DNA of 64,000 nt from Fontibacter flavus (GTDB lineage Bacteria > Bacteroidota > Bacteroidia > Cytophagales > Cyclobacteriaceae). The number at the start of each line of letters is the position of its first letter. Position 1 is the stretch's first letter. The stretch is taken from positions 1 through 64,000 of the forward strand of contig NZ_JBHLWI010000048.1 of NCBI RefSeq assembly GCF_042432905.1. The letters run 5' to 3'. The notes beneath the pieces are model-generated. The model saw nothing but the letters and a program-made list of their open reading frames with translations, had not been told where the DNA came from and did no database searches. Shown here one piece after another: positions 45,561 to 53,702 of the stretch. The position numbers and the translations under genes were made by a program.

Positions 45561-46769
45561 TTAGATTTTGACAGGTAGCTTTTTAATTCCTTCCAAGATC
45601 AAGTTTGCAATTTCTTCCTTGGGAAGAACTTCTGATTGGAGAGAAGACCCATCTTCAAAGAACATGCTGACTTTATTGGTGTCCAATTGGAATCCAGCTC
45701 CTTTTTCCTTCATGGAGTTGAGTACGATCAGGTCGAAGTTTTTCTTTTCCAGCTTTTGCTTGGCGTGAAAAACCTCATTTTCTGTTTCCAGTGCAAATCC
45801 TACATGAATTTGGTCGAATTTCTTTGCTTTGCCCAAGGTATAAGCAATGTCTACGTTTTTCACCAACTCGATGGTCATGCCTTCACCTTCCTTTTTGATC
45901 TTTTCGGCAGCGATTTCTTTTGGAGCATAATCAGCTACAGCTGCAGCAAATACGCAGATGTCCATCTGTGAATGGATGTTGGAGGCTGCTTGGTACATTT
46001 CACTTGCACTCTTTACCGGGTATATTTTGATGCTGGAATGCTTTGGCTTTTTGGCACCAACCCCTAATATAAGATGAACCTCAGCTCCCCTGGAAGCAAA
46101 AGCGTCTGCTATAGCAGCACCCATTTTTCCACTGGAGTGGTTACTGATGAATCTTACAGGGTCAATGGCTTCCTGTGTAGGACCTGAAGTGATCAACACT
46201 TTCTTTCCTTTAAAGTCTTTGTTTGCGGAGAAGTGGTCAATGATATGGTCCAGGATATGCTCGGGTTCCATCATTCTTCCCTGACCTGAAAGTCCACTTG
46301 CCAGTTCACCGCTTTCGGCATCCAAAATGATGTTGCCGAATGATTGGAGTTTACGGAGGTTTTCTTTGACAGAGGGGTGTTGGTACATGTCCAAATCCAT
46401 GGCTGGAGCCACCATTACCGGACACCTTGCCGATAGATATGTTGCAGCCATTAAGTTATCGCAGAGGCCATTTGCCAGCTTAGCAAGGCTGTTGGCACTG
46501 ATAGGAGCGATCAGAAACAAATCTGCCCAAAGGCCAAGGTCTACATGGTTTGTCCATGAACCGGTTTTGGAGTCAAAAAAATCATGGTAAACAGGTTTTT
46601 TAGAAAGTGTAGCCAAGGTAAGCGGGGTAATAAAATCAAGAGCAGAAGTACTCATGATAATTTGTACTTCTGCTCCTTCTTTGACTAATAATCTTGTTAA
46701 ATGTGCAGCTTTGTAAGCAGCAATACTGCCTGTTACACCTAATAAAATCTTTTTACCTTTTAATAGCAT
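45561..46769 (-). CDS. coaBC: Bifunctional phosphopantothenoylcysteine decarboxylase/phosphopantothenate-cysteine ligase
   Basis: The product has 402 residues. The N-terminal flavoprotein decarboxylase domain begins KKILLGVTGSIAAYKA and includes PAMDLDMYQHP. The C-terminal ligase domain begins near VLITSGPTQEAIDPVRFISN and includes NHSSGKMG. It makes 4'-phosphopantetheine for coenzyme A. Its ATG overlaps the rpoZ stop codon by one base (TAATG). Confidence 0.96.
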   Translation of the reverse strand: MLLKGKKILLGVTGSIAAYKAAHLTRLLVKEGAEVQIIMSTSALDFITPLTLATLSKKPVYHDFFDSKTGSWTNHVDLGLWADLFLIAPISANSLAKLANGLCDNLMAATYLSARCPVMVAPAMDLDMYQHPSVKENLRKLQSFGNIILDAESGELASGLSGQGRMMEPEHILDHIIDHFSANKDFKGKKVLITSGPTQEAIDPVRFISNHSSGKMGAAIADAFASRGAEVHLILGVGAKKPKHSSIKIYPVKSASEMYQAASNIHSQMDICVFAAAVADYAPKEIAAEKIKKEGEGMTIELVKNVDIAYTLGKAKKFDQIHVGFALETENEVFHAKQKLEKKNFDLIVLNSMKEKGAGFQLDTNKVSMFFEDGSSLQSEVLPKEEIANLILEGIKKLPVKI

Positions 46770-47086
46770 TATTCTTCTTCAGTTGTTTCTTCAGGATGAC
46801 GGTAGTAAAGTTTACCTTCCATAAACTCTTCCATCGCTAATGTACTAGGTTTTGGCATCCTTTCATAAAACTTTGAAATTTCAATTTGCTCTTTGTTCTC
46901 AAAAACCTCTTCCAAGTTGTCCACTGTTGAGGCAAATTCTGAAAGTTTATTGTTCAATTCTTCTTTCATAGAAGAAGAGACCTGCTTTGCTCTTTGGCCA
47001 ATGATGTGGATGGATTCATAAAGGTTTCCAGTTTGTTCGGATACCTTGTCCAAGTCCCTTGTGATGATAGATGGATTGATTGCCAT
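46769..47086 (-). CDS. rpoZ: DNA-directed RNA polymerase omega subunit
   Basis: This 105-residue protein has the Bacteroidota omega form: NLYESIHIIGQRAKQVS is the conserved helix that contacts the beta' subunit, and the acidic C-terminus with the YRHPEETTEEE tail is typical of the phylum. It helps assemble RNA polymerase. It is translationally coupled to coaBC and begins 3 bp after the bamD stop. Confidence 0.92.
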   Translation of the reverse strand: MAINPSIITRDLDKVSEQTGNLYESIHIIGQRAKQVSSSMKEELNNKLSEFASTVDNLEEVFENKEQIEISKFYERMPKPSTLAMEEFMEGKLYYRHPEETTEEE

Positions 47087-47089
47087 ATA

Positions 47090-48028
47090 TTAATTGTTTA
47101 TGATTTCAGGTAAATTTTCAGTATTGATGTCTTCTTTAGAAGGCATATTGGTATTATCTTGATCTAGTTTGGCTTTTGCCAAAGCTTCCTCATATTCTTT
47201 TTTCAATTTGAGATGAGCATTCAGTTCAGCATCTGCTTTTTTGATCAATGGTTCAATGGATGAAAGGTACTTACTTTCAGGGTATTTTACCTTGAATTGA
47301 TCCGCAAACTTAAAGACATCTTTAAGACGGTCTTCTTTTTTATCGAAAACACTTCTGTCACCGTAAGCAAGGGCAACTTCTACAAGTTTGTAGCCTAATT
47401 CCTCATTGTATTTGCTGTCGGGATAGTCCTTGGCAAAGTTTTGAAAATTGATGATACATGCCCTGTAAAAATCCCCTGGATAAAGTCCTTCTGTCAATCT
47501 AAGGTATAATAGCGATTCCTGATAAGCTTTTTCCTCAAATCTCTTTTGAAGATCATCTATCATCGTCATTGCCCTTTCATATGAGTCAGATGATGGAAAT
47601 CTATTGATAAATAATTGAATGGCATTTACCGCATCCCTACTGCTTTTTTGATCCAGATTAAAATCAGGTGCATCCAAATATAAGGAATAGGCATTCATGA
47701 ACAACGCCTCTTCAGCTAATGGACTTCGGTTGTAGGTTTGGTAGAAAGTATTGAAATAACCTGCTGCCTCAATGTATCTTTTGGTTCTGAAATGGCTATA
47801 TGCATAATTGAAATCAGCCAATTCTGCCTTCTCGCTACCCCGGATTACAGGAAGAACTTTGTCATACAAGATAATGGCTTTGTTGTATTCTTCTTTACTG
47901 TAGTAATCGTTGGCCGCATCATAAAGCTCTTCCCAATTGGTGCTTTTCTCCAACTTGTAGAATTTCCCACATGAAGTGATTGTGAAAAGCAAGAATAGGG
48001 ATAATATGTAAGTACTGTTAATTTTCAT
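47090..48028 (-). CDS. bamD: Outer membrane assembly lipoprotein BamD
   Basis: A longer frame reaches 48112 but overlaps the neighbouring gene. The ATG at 48028 opens a lipoprotein signal with lipobox TITSC, leaving about 312 residues. The mature part is helical TPR-like repeats (EELYDAANDYYSKEEYNKAIILYDKVL is the first, residues about 30-60). BamD joins the BAM complex that inserts outer-membrane beta-barrels. The C-terminal tail is low-complexity and acidic. Confidence 0.92.
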   Translation of the reverse strand: MKINSTYILSLFLLFTITSCGKFYKLEKSTNWEELYDAANDYYSKEEYNKAIILYDKVLPVIRGSEKAELADFNYAYSHFRTKRYIEAAGYFNTFYQTYNRSPLAEEALFMNAYSLYLDAPDFNLDQKSSRDAVNAIQLFINRFPSSDSYERAMTMIDDLQKRFEEKAYQESLLYLRLTEGLYPGDFYRACIINFQNFAKDYPDSKYNEELGYKLVEVALAYGDRSVFDKKEDRLKDVFKFADQFKVKYPESKYLSSIEPLIKKADAELNAHLKLKKEYEEALAKAKLDQDNTNMPSKEDINTENLPEIINN

Positions 48029-48098
48029 CTTTTTTTGGAGGCGCAAATATAAGGGAATAATCATTGGTATCAAATTAAACCTCTGAGGCTTATTGAGG

Positions 48099-48806
48099 TT
48101 ACTTTTTGACAACGAGTTTTTTGGTGACTATATTTTTATTGTCCACGAATAAAGTATAAAAATAAACCCCTGGATTGAGGTCGGCTACATTGATTACCAA
48201 TGTTTTCTGCATAGGGTCCAATTGGTATTCAGCGACTGGATTGCCAATAAAACTGTTGATGGTGATTTTAGCCACTGCATTTGGGTTTTTGTATTCGTAG
48301 TCAATCTGTGCTATTCTGTGGCTTGGATTGGGATATATCCCTCCAAGTGAAATGTCTTTGTGGTTGGTTTCATCTTCAACAGGATTGTAGACTTCATATA
48401 CTGCCTCTATCAAAAACACATCTCGGATATTTGTTGGGTTTGCGAAATGTAAATCGAAGCTTCCTCTTATTTCAGTGATTCCCAAATCAAACTCAAGGTA
48501 AAGATCAGTGTAGATCTCATTTGGCTCAAGGTTTAACTTGATTTTGGAAAGGTCTTTTTTCGGATCAAAGCAACGGTCATCAATACAGACTTTGATATTT
48601 TGGGATGAACCAATATTACCCCTTAGAAATTTCAAAGTGTATTCTTTCGCCTGATTGCTTTCGTTTTGAATGATCAGGGACTTTCTTTGGGAAGTACCTA
48701 TTTTTCCACTGAACTCGATATTCTCTGACAAAACACGCACCTGTGCCGCTACACTAAATGGCAGCAACATCATTATGCATGCGAAAATTGTGAGAATGCT
48801 TTTCAT
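48099..48806 (-). CDS. Secreted protein with a type A T9SS sorting domain
   Basis: A TTG reading reaches 48821; the ATG at 48806 gives MKSILTIFACIMMLLPFSVAAQ, an ideal signal peptide. The N-terminal half resembles a small beta-sandwich (VRVLSENIEFSGKIG..., with cysteines in CIDDRCFDP). The last 80 residues (GIYPNPSHRIAQ, GVYFYTLFVD, TKKLVVKK) are a type A type IX sorting tail. Function is unknown. It lies between the OstA-like gene and bamD, on the same strand as these envelope genes. Confidence 0.88.
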   Translation of the reverse strand: MKSILTIFACIMMLLPFSVAAQVRVLSENIEFSGKIGTSQRKSLIIQNESNQAKEYTLKFLRGNIGSSQNIKVCIDDRCFDPKKDLSKIKLNLEPNEIYTDLYLEFDLGITEIRGSFDLHFANPTNIRDVFLIEAVYEVYNPVEDETNHKDISLGGIYPNPSHRIAQIDYEYKNPNAVAKITINSFIGNPVAEYQLDPMQKTLVINVADLNPGVYFYTLFVDNKNIVTKKLVVKK

Positions 48807-48970
48807 GTAGAGTTTTATCAATAAGCTTCCGGTTTCTTTGAAGGATATAATATTACTACGTATAAAAATACCAAATAGGTTTGAGTTTTTTAGCCCTTTC
48901 GGGTTAAAATTTGTTAACCTTTGTAAAATTTTTTTTGACGCTTGTCGTTAAAAATCTTCTTTGTTGATTT

Positions 48971-50611
48971 TCAATTCTCAGCTGTATTTTGTTTGTGGCC
49001 AGTTTTGCTTTTTTCGTCCAGTGATTTTTGTATTTCCTCTTCAGAAGGGAAGGGAATGGTGACATCAGGCTTTTCGAAAAAATTTAAAATTTCTTCCCGT
49101 ATTTTTGGCATTCTCCAGGCATTAATCAGGTTCATATTTGGTTTTTCTTCCTCTCGCCAAATAAATCCCTCTAATAATTTATCTTCTTCTTTGATCAAAT
49201 GGGGTGGATTAAAAGCTCCCTCCGGCTTAACCAGCCAGTTGATTTTGGTAATTTGTCCTTCTTCAAAAAACATCATGATGTTTGCACACAGCATTTTGTT
49301 CATGCCCCGGAGAACGGTGTCTCCCACCACGTCGAAATAAATGGATTCTCCATTACCCTCAACATGAAACCGGTTGATTTTGCCCTCCAAAAAATAGCCG
49401 GTCATCCTTCTTCCTTTGATCTGATTGAAATTACCTAGGGTATCCTTGGTGATATTGAACGCTTTTCTGTTCAGAAAAACCCTGTCAATTTCCTCGTTGG
49501 CGATTAAAAACTTGACACTATCTGCCGTAATTTGGCTTTTATCATTCCATAAGATAGGATCTTTGTATAAATAGATCGTGGAATCTGAAAAAGTGTAGGC
49601 CAATGAATCAGCTGAACCATACAAGTCTGATTTGATCATTTTCACATTGTTGAAACCCAATAAAAATCGCTCTTCATCAAATTCACTGTCCTGTGAAATA
49701 AGTGTGTCCGCGATCATATACAGGGTATCTTTCTCGAAATACTTCCTGACCAAGGCATTGCCGTATACAATGCTGTACTTACGGTCTTCCCAGTATTTCC
49801 CCTCTTCTCCAAAGACCTCGATCTCTCTTTCTTTATTGAATACGCTGACATCAGTTCTTCCTTCATAGTACTTTTGCAGCTCATCGTAATAGAGGACCTC
49901 AGCATAGACTTTACTTGTCTCTGTTTCCACTTCTCCTTCGTAAAATCTAAACCGTTTGTTTTCAGTGTCGTAATAACTTCCCTTAACTGCATTTAGCCTG
50001 TCTCCCTCTTTAGAAACGATGTTTGTTTGTCCGACAGTTTCTGCAGTTTTGGGTATGGTCATGTAGATCAGGTAATTGGTCTTCATGGTGTAATCAGGAT
50101 TCACAAGGACTACATCATCCGTAAAAGTTATTTTTTCAATGCTGGTTTCATACACCGCATTGATACTGGTTAGGACATTTGTAGAATCAACTACTTTACC
50201 TTCATTGAAATACCTGGCGACACCTGTGCCGCGGTCATAATCGAGATTATCGGTGTATAATGTTGTGTTCTCATTTTTGAATACCACATTGGTTCTCAGC
50301 TTTGCCAATTTGGTGTTTCCGTCATATTCTGCATAACGGCTTGTCGTGACAATTGGGTCATCGATGTCAACAATCCTCACGTTGCCGTATAGTTTGGCCA
50401 TATTGTCTGCCCTGAAAAAGTGTGCAGAATCACAGTAGATCAATGAAGTCTGATGCTTCATTCTGACATTGTTGATTAATCTCTCAAATCCACCAGCACC
50501 TTGTAACAGGTCCGCTTGTTGGATTTCCAAAGTATTGCCCCCTTGGCCAAAAATATCTGTCCAGGCAAAAAAGAAGAAAATTATAAGAAGAGTACTTGGC
50601 TTTTTTAACAT
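48971..50611 (-). CDS. OstA/LptA-like exported protein
   Basis: A TTG reading reaches 50632; the ATG at 50611 starts a signal peptide (MLKKPSTLLIIFFFFAW... FGQ). The 546-residue protein has beta-jellyroll repeats of the OstA/LptA type: IYCDSAHFFRADNMAKLYGNVRI, YAEYDGNTKLAKL, TLYTDNLDYDRGTGVARYFNEG and others. These proteins carry lipopolysaccharide across the periplasm. At over 500 residues it is far longer than LptA of proteobacteria, as is usual in Bacteroidota. The tilS start is only 49 bp away on the other strand. Confidence 0.9.
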   Translation of the reverse strand: MLKKPSTLLIIFFFFAWTDIFGQGGNTLEIQQADLLQGAGGFERLINNVRMKHQTSLIYCDSAHFFRADNMAKLYGNVRIVDIDDPIVTTSRYAEYDGNTKLAKLRTNVVFKNENTTLYTDNLDYDRGTGVARYFNEGKVVDSTNVLTSINAVYETSIEKITFTDDVVLVNPDYTMKTNYLIYMTIPKTAETVGQTNIVSKEGDRLNAVKGSYYDTENKRFRFYEGEVETETSKVYAEVLYYDELQKYYEGRTDVSVFNKEREIEVFGEEGKYWEDRKYSIVYGNALVRKYFEKDTLYMIADTLISQDSEFDEERFLLGFNNVKMIKSDLYGSADSLAYTFSDSTIYLYKDPILWNDKSQITADSVKFLIANEEIDRVFLNRKAFNITKDTLGNFNQIKGRRMTGYFLEGKINRFHVEGNGESIYFDVVGDTVLRGMNKMLCANIMMFFEEGQITKINWLVKPEGAFNPPHLIKEEDKLLEGFIWREEEKPNMNLINAWRMPKIREEILNFFEKPDVTIPFPSEEEIQKSLDEKSKTGHKQNTAEN

Positions 50612-50660
50612 TTGGATCTTGATCAGCGGCAAAATTAACTAAAAATGATATTTTTGAGTT

Positions 50661-51986
50661 ATGATCAGCCTTTTTATCGAACATATACGTACAAAAAAAA
50701 TCCTGGATGAAAAATCCAGGTATTTATTAGGTCTAAGCGGCGGGGTTGACAGTGTTTGTCTAGGATATTTTTTAATTGCTGCCGGTATTGATTTTGATGT
50801 CGCTCATGTCAATTATGGACTTCGTGGAGAGGAAAGTGATGGAGATGAACATTTTGTCCGATCATTGGCTGACCAATGGGGGAAAAGGCTTTTTGTAAAA
50901 AAAGTAAAAGAAAACCTCTACCTAACTGAAGGGCAATCCATACAAATGGCTGCCCGGAATATCCGGTATCATTGGTTTGAGGATTTGTGTGAATCGGAAA
51001 ATCTTGCCGGTGTGCTTGTTGCCCATAATTTTGAAGATCAGGTAGAAACAGTCCTGCTCAATCTCCTCAGAGGTACAGGAATCGAAGGGGTTTTTGGGAT
51101 GTCAGAGAAAAGAGGAAAGGTAATCCGTCCGATGTTGCCTTTTAAAAGAGTGGAAATATTGGATTTCATGCAGACTAATCATTACAGATGGAGAGAGGAC
51201 AGTACAAACAAAAAAACGGATTATAAAAGAAACTTTCTTAGGAATGAGGTTTTTCCAAAGATTTCCGAAAAATTCCCTGAAGGAATGGATATTATGAGTG
51301 CGAGTTTCAAAAGGATAAAGGATTCAGGCAAGGCATTTTTTCACCTCTATTCTACCTGGAAGGATCAGTTTGTGAGGCAGGAAGGAGATTTTCAATATCT
51401 TTATATCCAAGATTTTAAAAATTTACCAGGAAAGCATTCGCTTATCTACTACTGGTTAAGGGATTATGGCTATAACTTTACTGATGTTGAAGACGTTTTA
51501 GAAGCTGTTGAAAAAAAACACTCCGGTAAGGTCTTTTATGCAGGGGATTTTCTACTGAATATAGACAGAGATATGCTGATTCTTGGGAAAGCAGCGTTCA
51601 AGTGGGAAAGTTTACAGATAAATCAGTATGATATTCAGGTCAAGTTCAAACATGGGCAATATGATGTTTTGTACGTAGGGAAAGATTTTCCAATGGATAA
51701 AAATCCCCAAAATGCGATGCTGGATTTGGAAAAACTTACTTTTCCACTGGAATTGAGGCAATGGGAACAAGGAGATAAGTTTATGCCTTTGGGCATGAAG
51801 AATGAGAAAAAGATATCTGACTTATTGATAGATTTAAAAGTACCTTTGATTGAAAAGAAAAAGGTTGCAGTCTTGGTCTCTAATGGTGAAATCGCCTGGG
51901 TTATGGGCTATAGGATCAGTGAAAAATTTAAATGTGACGATAATACTTCAAAAATTTTATATCTAAAAAAGACAAATCATGCTTAA
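50661..51986 (+). CDS. tilS: tRNA(Ile)-lysidine synthase
   Basis: The product has 441 residues. The PP-loop SGGVDS is at 26-31, followed by AHVNYGLRGEESDGDE and AHNFEDQVETVLLNLLRGTG. The C-terminal TilS domain begins about 330 (LELRQWEQGDKFMPLGM). It converts C34 of tRNA-Ile(CAU) to lysidine so that it reads AUA. Its last 8 bp overlap the following gene. Confidence 0.96.
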   Translation: MISLFIEHIRTKKILDEKSRYLLGLSGGVDSVCLGYFLIAAGIDFDVAHVNYGLRGEESDGDEHFVRSLADQWGKRLFVKKVKENLYLTEGQSIQMAARNIRYHWFEDLCESENLAGVLVAHNFEDQVETVLLNLLRGTGIEGVFGMSEKRGKVIRPMLPFKRVEILDFMQTNHYRWREDSTNKKTDYKRNFLRNEVFPKISEKFPEGMDIMSASFKRIKDSGKAFFHLYSTWKDQFVRQEGDFQYLYIQDFKNLPGKHSLIYYWLRDYGYNFTDVEDVLEAVEKKHSGKVFYAGDFLLNIDRDMLILGKAAFKWESLQINQYDIQVKFKHGQYDVLYVGKDFPMDKNPQNAMLDLEKLTFPLELRQWEQGDKFMPLGMKNEKKISDLLIDLKVPLIEKKKVAVLVSNGEIAWVMGYRISEKFKCDDNTSKILYLKKTNHA

Positions 51987-52515
51987 TCCATTTTCCAGGA
52001 CTTTTAGTGTGTCAGAGTTGGAGACTTTTCAGTTTTTATCTCAGGTGATGCTGTTCGAAAAATTGAAAAATGTGGAGATGTCCAGGTTTCTTCCCGCACT
52101 TCATTTTCGAAAATACAGGAGGGATGAGGTGGTGTTTTTTAGCGGAGATCCCAGTCAGGCTCTTTATATCGTTAAATCGGGGCGGATTCATCTTACCATA
52201 GACATCAAAGATAACTTTGAAATCATCAATGAAGTAAACAAAACAGAAGCTTTTGGGGAAAACTCCATGTTGGAAAATACTTTTAGGATTTATACCGCCA
52301 TAGTTGCTTCAGAAGAGGCGGAGCTTGCAGTTATTCCCCATTTTGCCATGCAGGAAATTTTTGAAAGTCATCCGAGAACAAAAGCTAAAATGATGACTTC
52401 CCTTGCTGAATTTTATAACCAAAACAACCGAAGACTGTTTAAGTCTTACAAGAGCTCTTTTGGCTTTTTCAATTTACAGGAAATGTTTGATAGAAACAGG
52501 GAAGATTCAAAATAA
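51979..52515 (+). CDS. Cyclic nucleotide-binding-fold protein without a DNA-binding domain
   Basis: The product has 178 residues. The beta-barrel of the cNMP-binding domain spans about 40-140 (RYRRDEVVFFSGDPSQALYIVKSGRIHLTI-like stretch and FGENSMLENTFR). The phosphate-binding cassette seen in CRP is only partly kept. The C-terminal helix is short and ends at 178, with no helix-turn-helix, so it is not a CRP/FNR transcription factor. It overlaps tilS by 8 bp and is likely co-translated. Role unknown. Confidence 0.82.
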   Translation: MLNPFSRTFSVSELETFQFLSQVMLFEKLKNVEMSRFLPALHFRKYRRDEVVFFSGDPSQALYIVKSGRIHLTIDIKDNFEIINEVNKTEAFGENSMLENTFRIYTAIVASEEAELAVIPHFAMQEIFESHPRTKAKMMTSLAEFYNQNNRRLFKSYKSSFGFFNLQEMFDRNREDSK

Positions 52516-52663
52516 GTGTTTTCTTGACCATCTATATGATTTAGCAACAACATGGCTATTATTAGCAAGTAAACACCGCGATTGCTTTATAAAATGTCCT
52601 TTGTTTAATAACTTAGCGACACTTTTCATAATAATGTTAAAAACTTAAAATAAATCCATAATC

Positions 52664-53602
52664 ATGACAAAAGTAACCGTAGTAGGTGCAGGAAATGTGG
52701 GAGCAACTTGTGCCGATGTTTTGGCATACAGAGAAATTGCTGAGCAGATAGTTTTGGTTGATATCAAAGAAGGTGTTGCAGAAGGCAAAGCCTTGGATAT
52801 CTGGCAAAAAGCACCAATTAATCAATATGACAGCAGGACTGTAGGCAGTACCAATGATTACAGCAAAACTGCTGATTCTGATGTAGTAGTGATTACTTCA
52901 GGTTTGCCTAGAAAGCCAGGAATGACCAGAGATGACCTTATTGAAACCAATGCCGGTATTGTAAAGTCTGTAACTGAAAATGTCATCAAGTATTCTCCGA
53001 ATGCGATCATCATCGTGGTATCCAACCCTCTTGATGTAATGACCTATCAGGCTCATATTACCTCTAAGCTGCCAAGAACAAAAGTGATCGGTATGGCAGG
53101 TATATTGGATACCGCTAGATACAGAGCTTTCATTGCTGATGAGTTGAATATTTCTCCAAAAGAGATTCAGGCAATCCTTATGGGCGGACATGGTGATACC
53201 ATGGTGCCTCTTCCAAGATACACAACAGTAGCCGGTATCCCTGTTACTGAGCTGATCGCAAAAGATAAACTCGATGCTATCATTGAGAGAACCAAGTTCG
53301 GGGGTGGTGAATTGGTGAAATTGATGGGAACTTCCGCTTGGTATGCACCAGGTTCTGCTGCCGCTCAAATGGTAGAAGCTATCCTGAAAAACCAAAACAG
53401 GGTATTCCCTGTTTGCATCAAACTTGATGGAGAATATGGAATCGATGATTGCTATTTAGGTGTACCTGTAGTATTGGGTAAAAATGGAGTTGAAAAAGTC
53501 ATCGAACTTGATCTTAATGAAGATGAAAAGGCTTTATTGGAAGTTTCCAGAGGCCATGTGAAAGAAGTGATGAATGTATTGGACAAACTTTCCAATAAGT
53601 AA
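52664..53602 (+). CDS. mdh: Malate dehydrogenase (NAD-dependent, LDH-like)
   Basis: The product has 312 residues. Rossmann motif VVGAGNVGAT is at about 5-14. Substrate arginines lie in LPRKPGMTRDDL and the 'TSKLPRTKVIGMAG' segment. The catalytic His is in GGHGDTMVPLPRYT. It interconverts malate and oxaloacetate in the TCA cycle. The 61-residue gap upstream (about 150 bp) has no other gene, and a strong terminator follows. Confidence 0.97.
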   Translation: MTKVTVVGAGNVGATCADVLAYREIAEQIVLVDIKEGVAEGKALDIWQKAPINQYDSRTVGSTNDYSKTADSDVVVITSGLPRKPGMTRDDLIETNAGIVKSVTENVIKYSPNAIIIVVSNPLDVMTYQAHITSKLPRTKVIGMAGILDTARYRAFIADELNISPKEIQAILMGGHGDTMVPLPRYTTVAGIPVTELIAKDKLDAIIERTKFGGGELVKLMGTSAWYAPGSAAAQMVEAILKNQNRVFPVCIKLDGEYGIDDCYLGVPVVLGKNGVEKVIELDLNEDEKALLEVSRGHVKEVMNVLDKLSNK

Positions 53603-53623
53603 AATTCTTCATTTTAGAATAAG

Positions 53624-53652
53624 AAAATCCCGGCCTTAAGTCGGGATTTTTT
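53624..53652 (+). terminator. Terminator after mdh
   Basis: AAAATCCCG (53624-53632) pairs with CGGGATTTT (53642-53650) followed by further Ts, 21 bp after the mdh stop. Confidence 0.87.
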
Positions 53653-53702
53653 ATTTACTTTGACTTTGTTCAATTTATCAATCAAACCAAGATTTAATTT
53701 CA

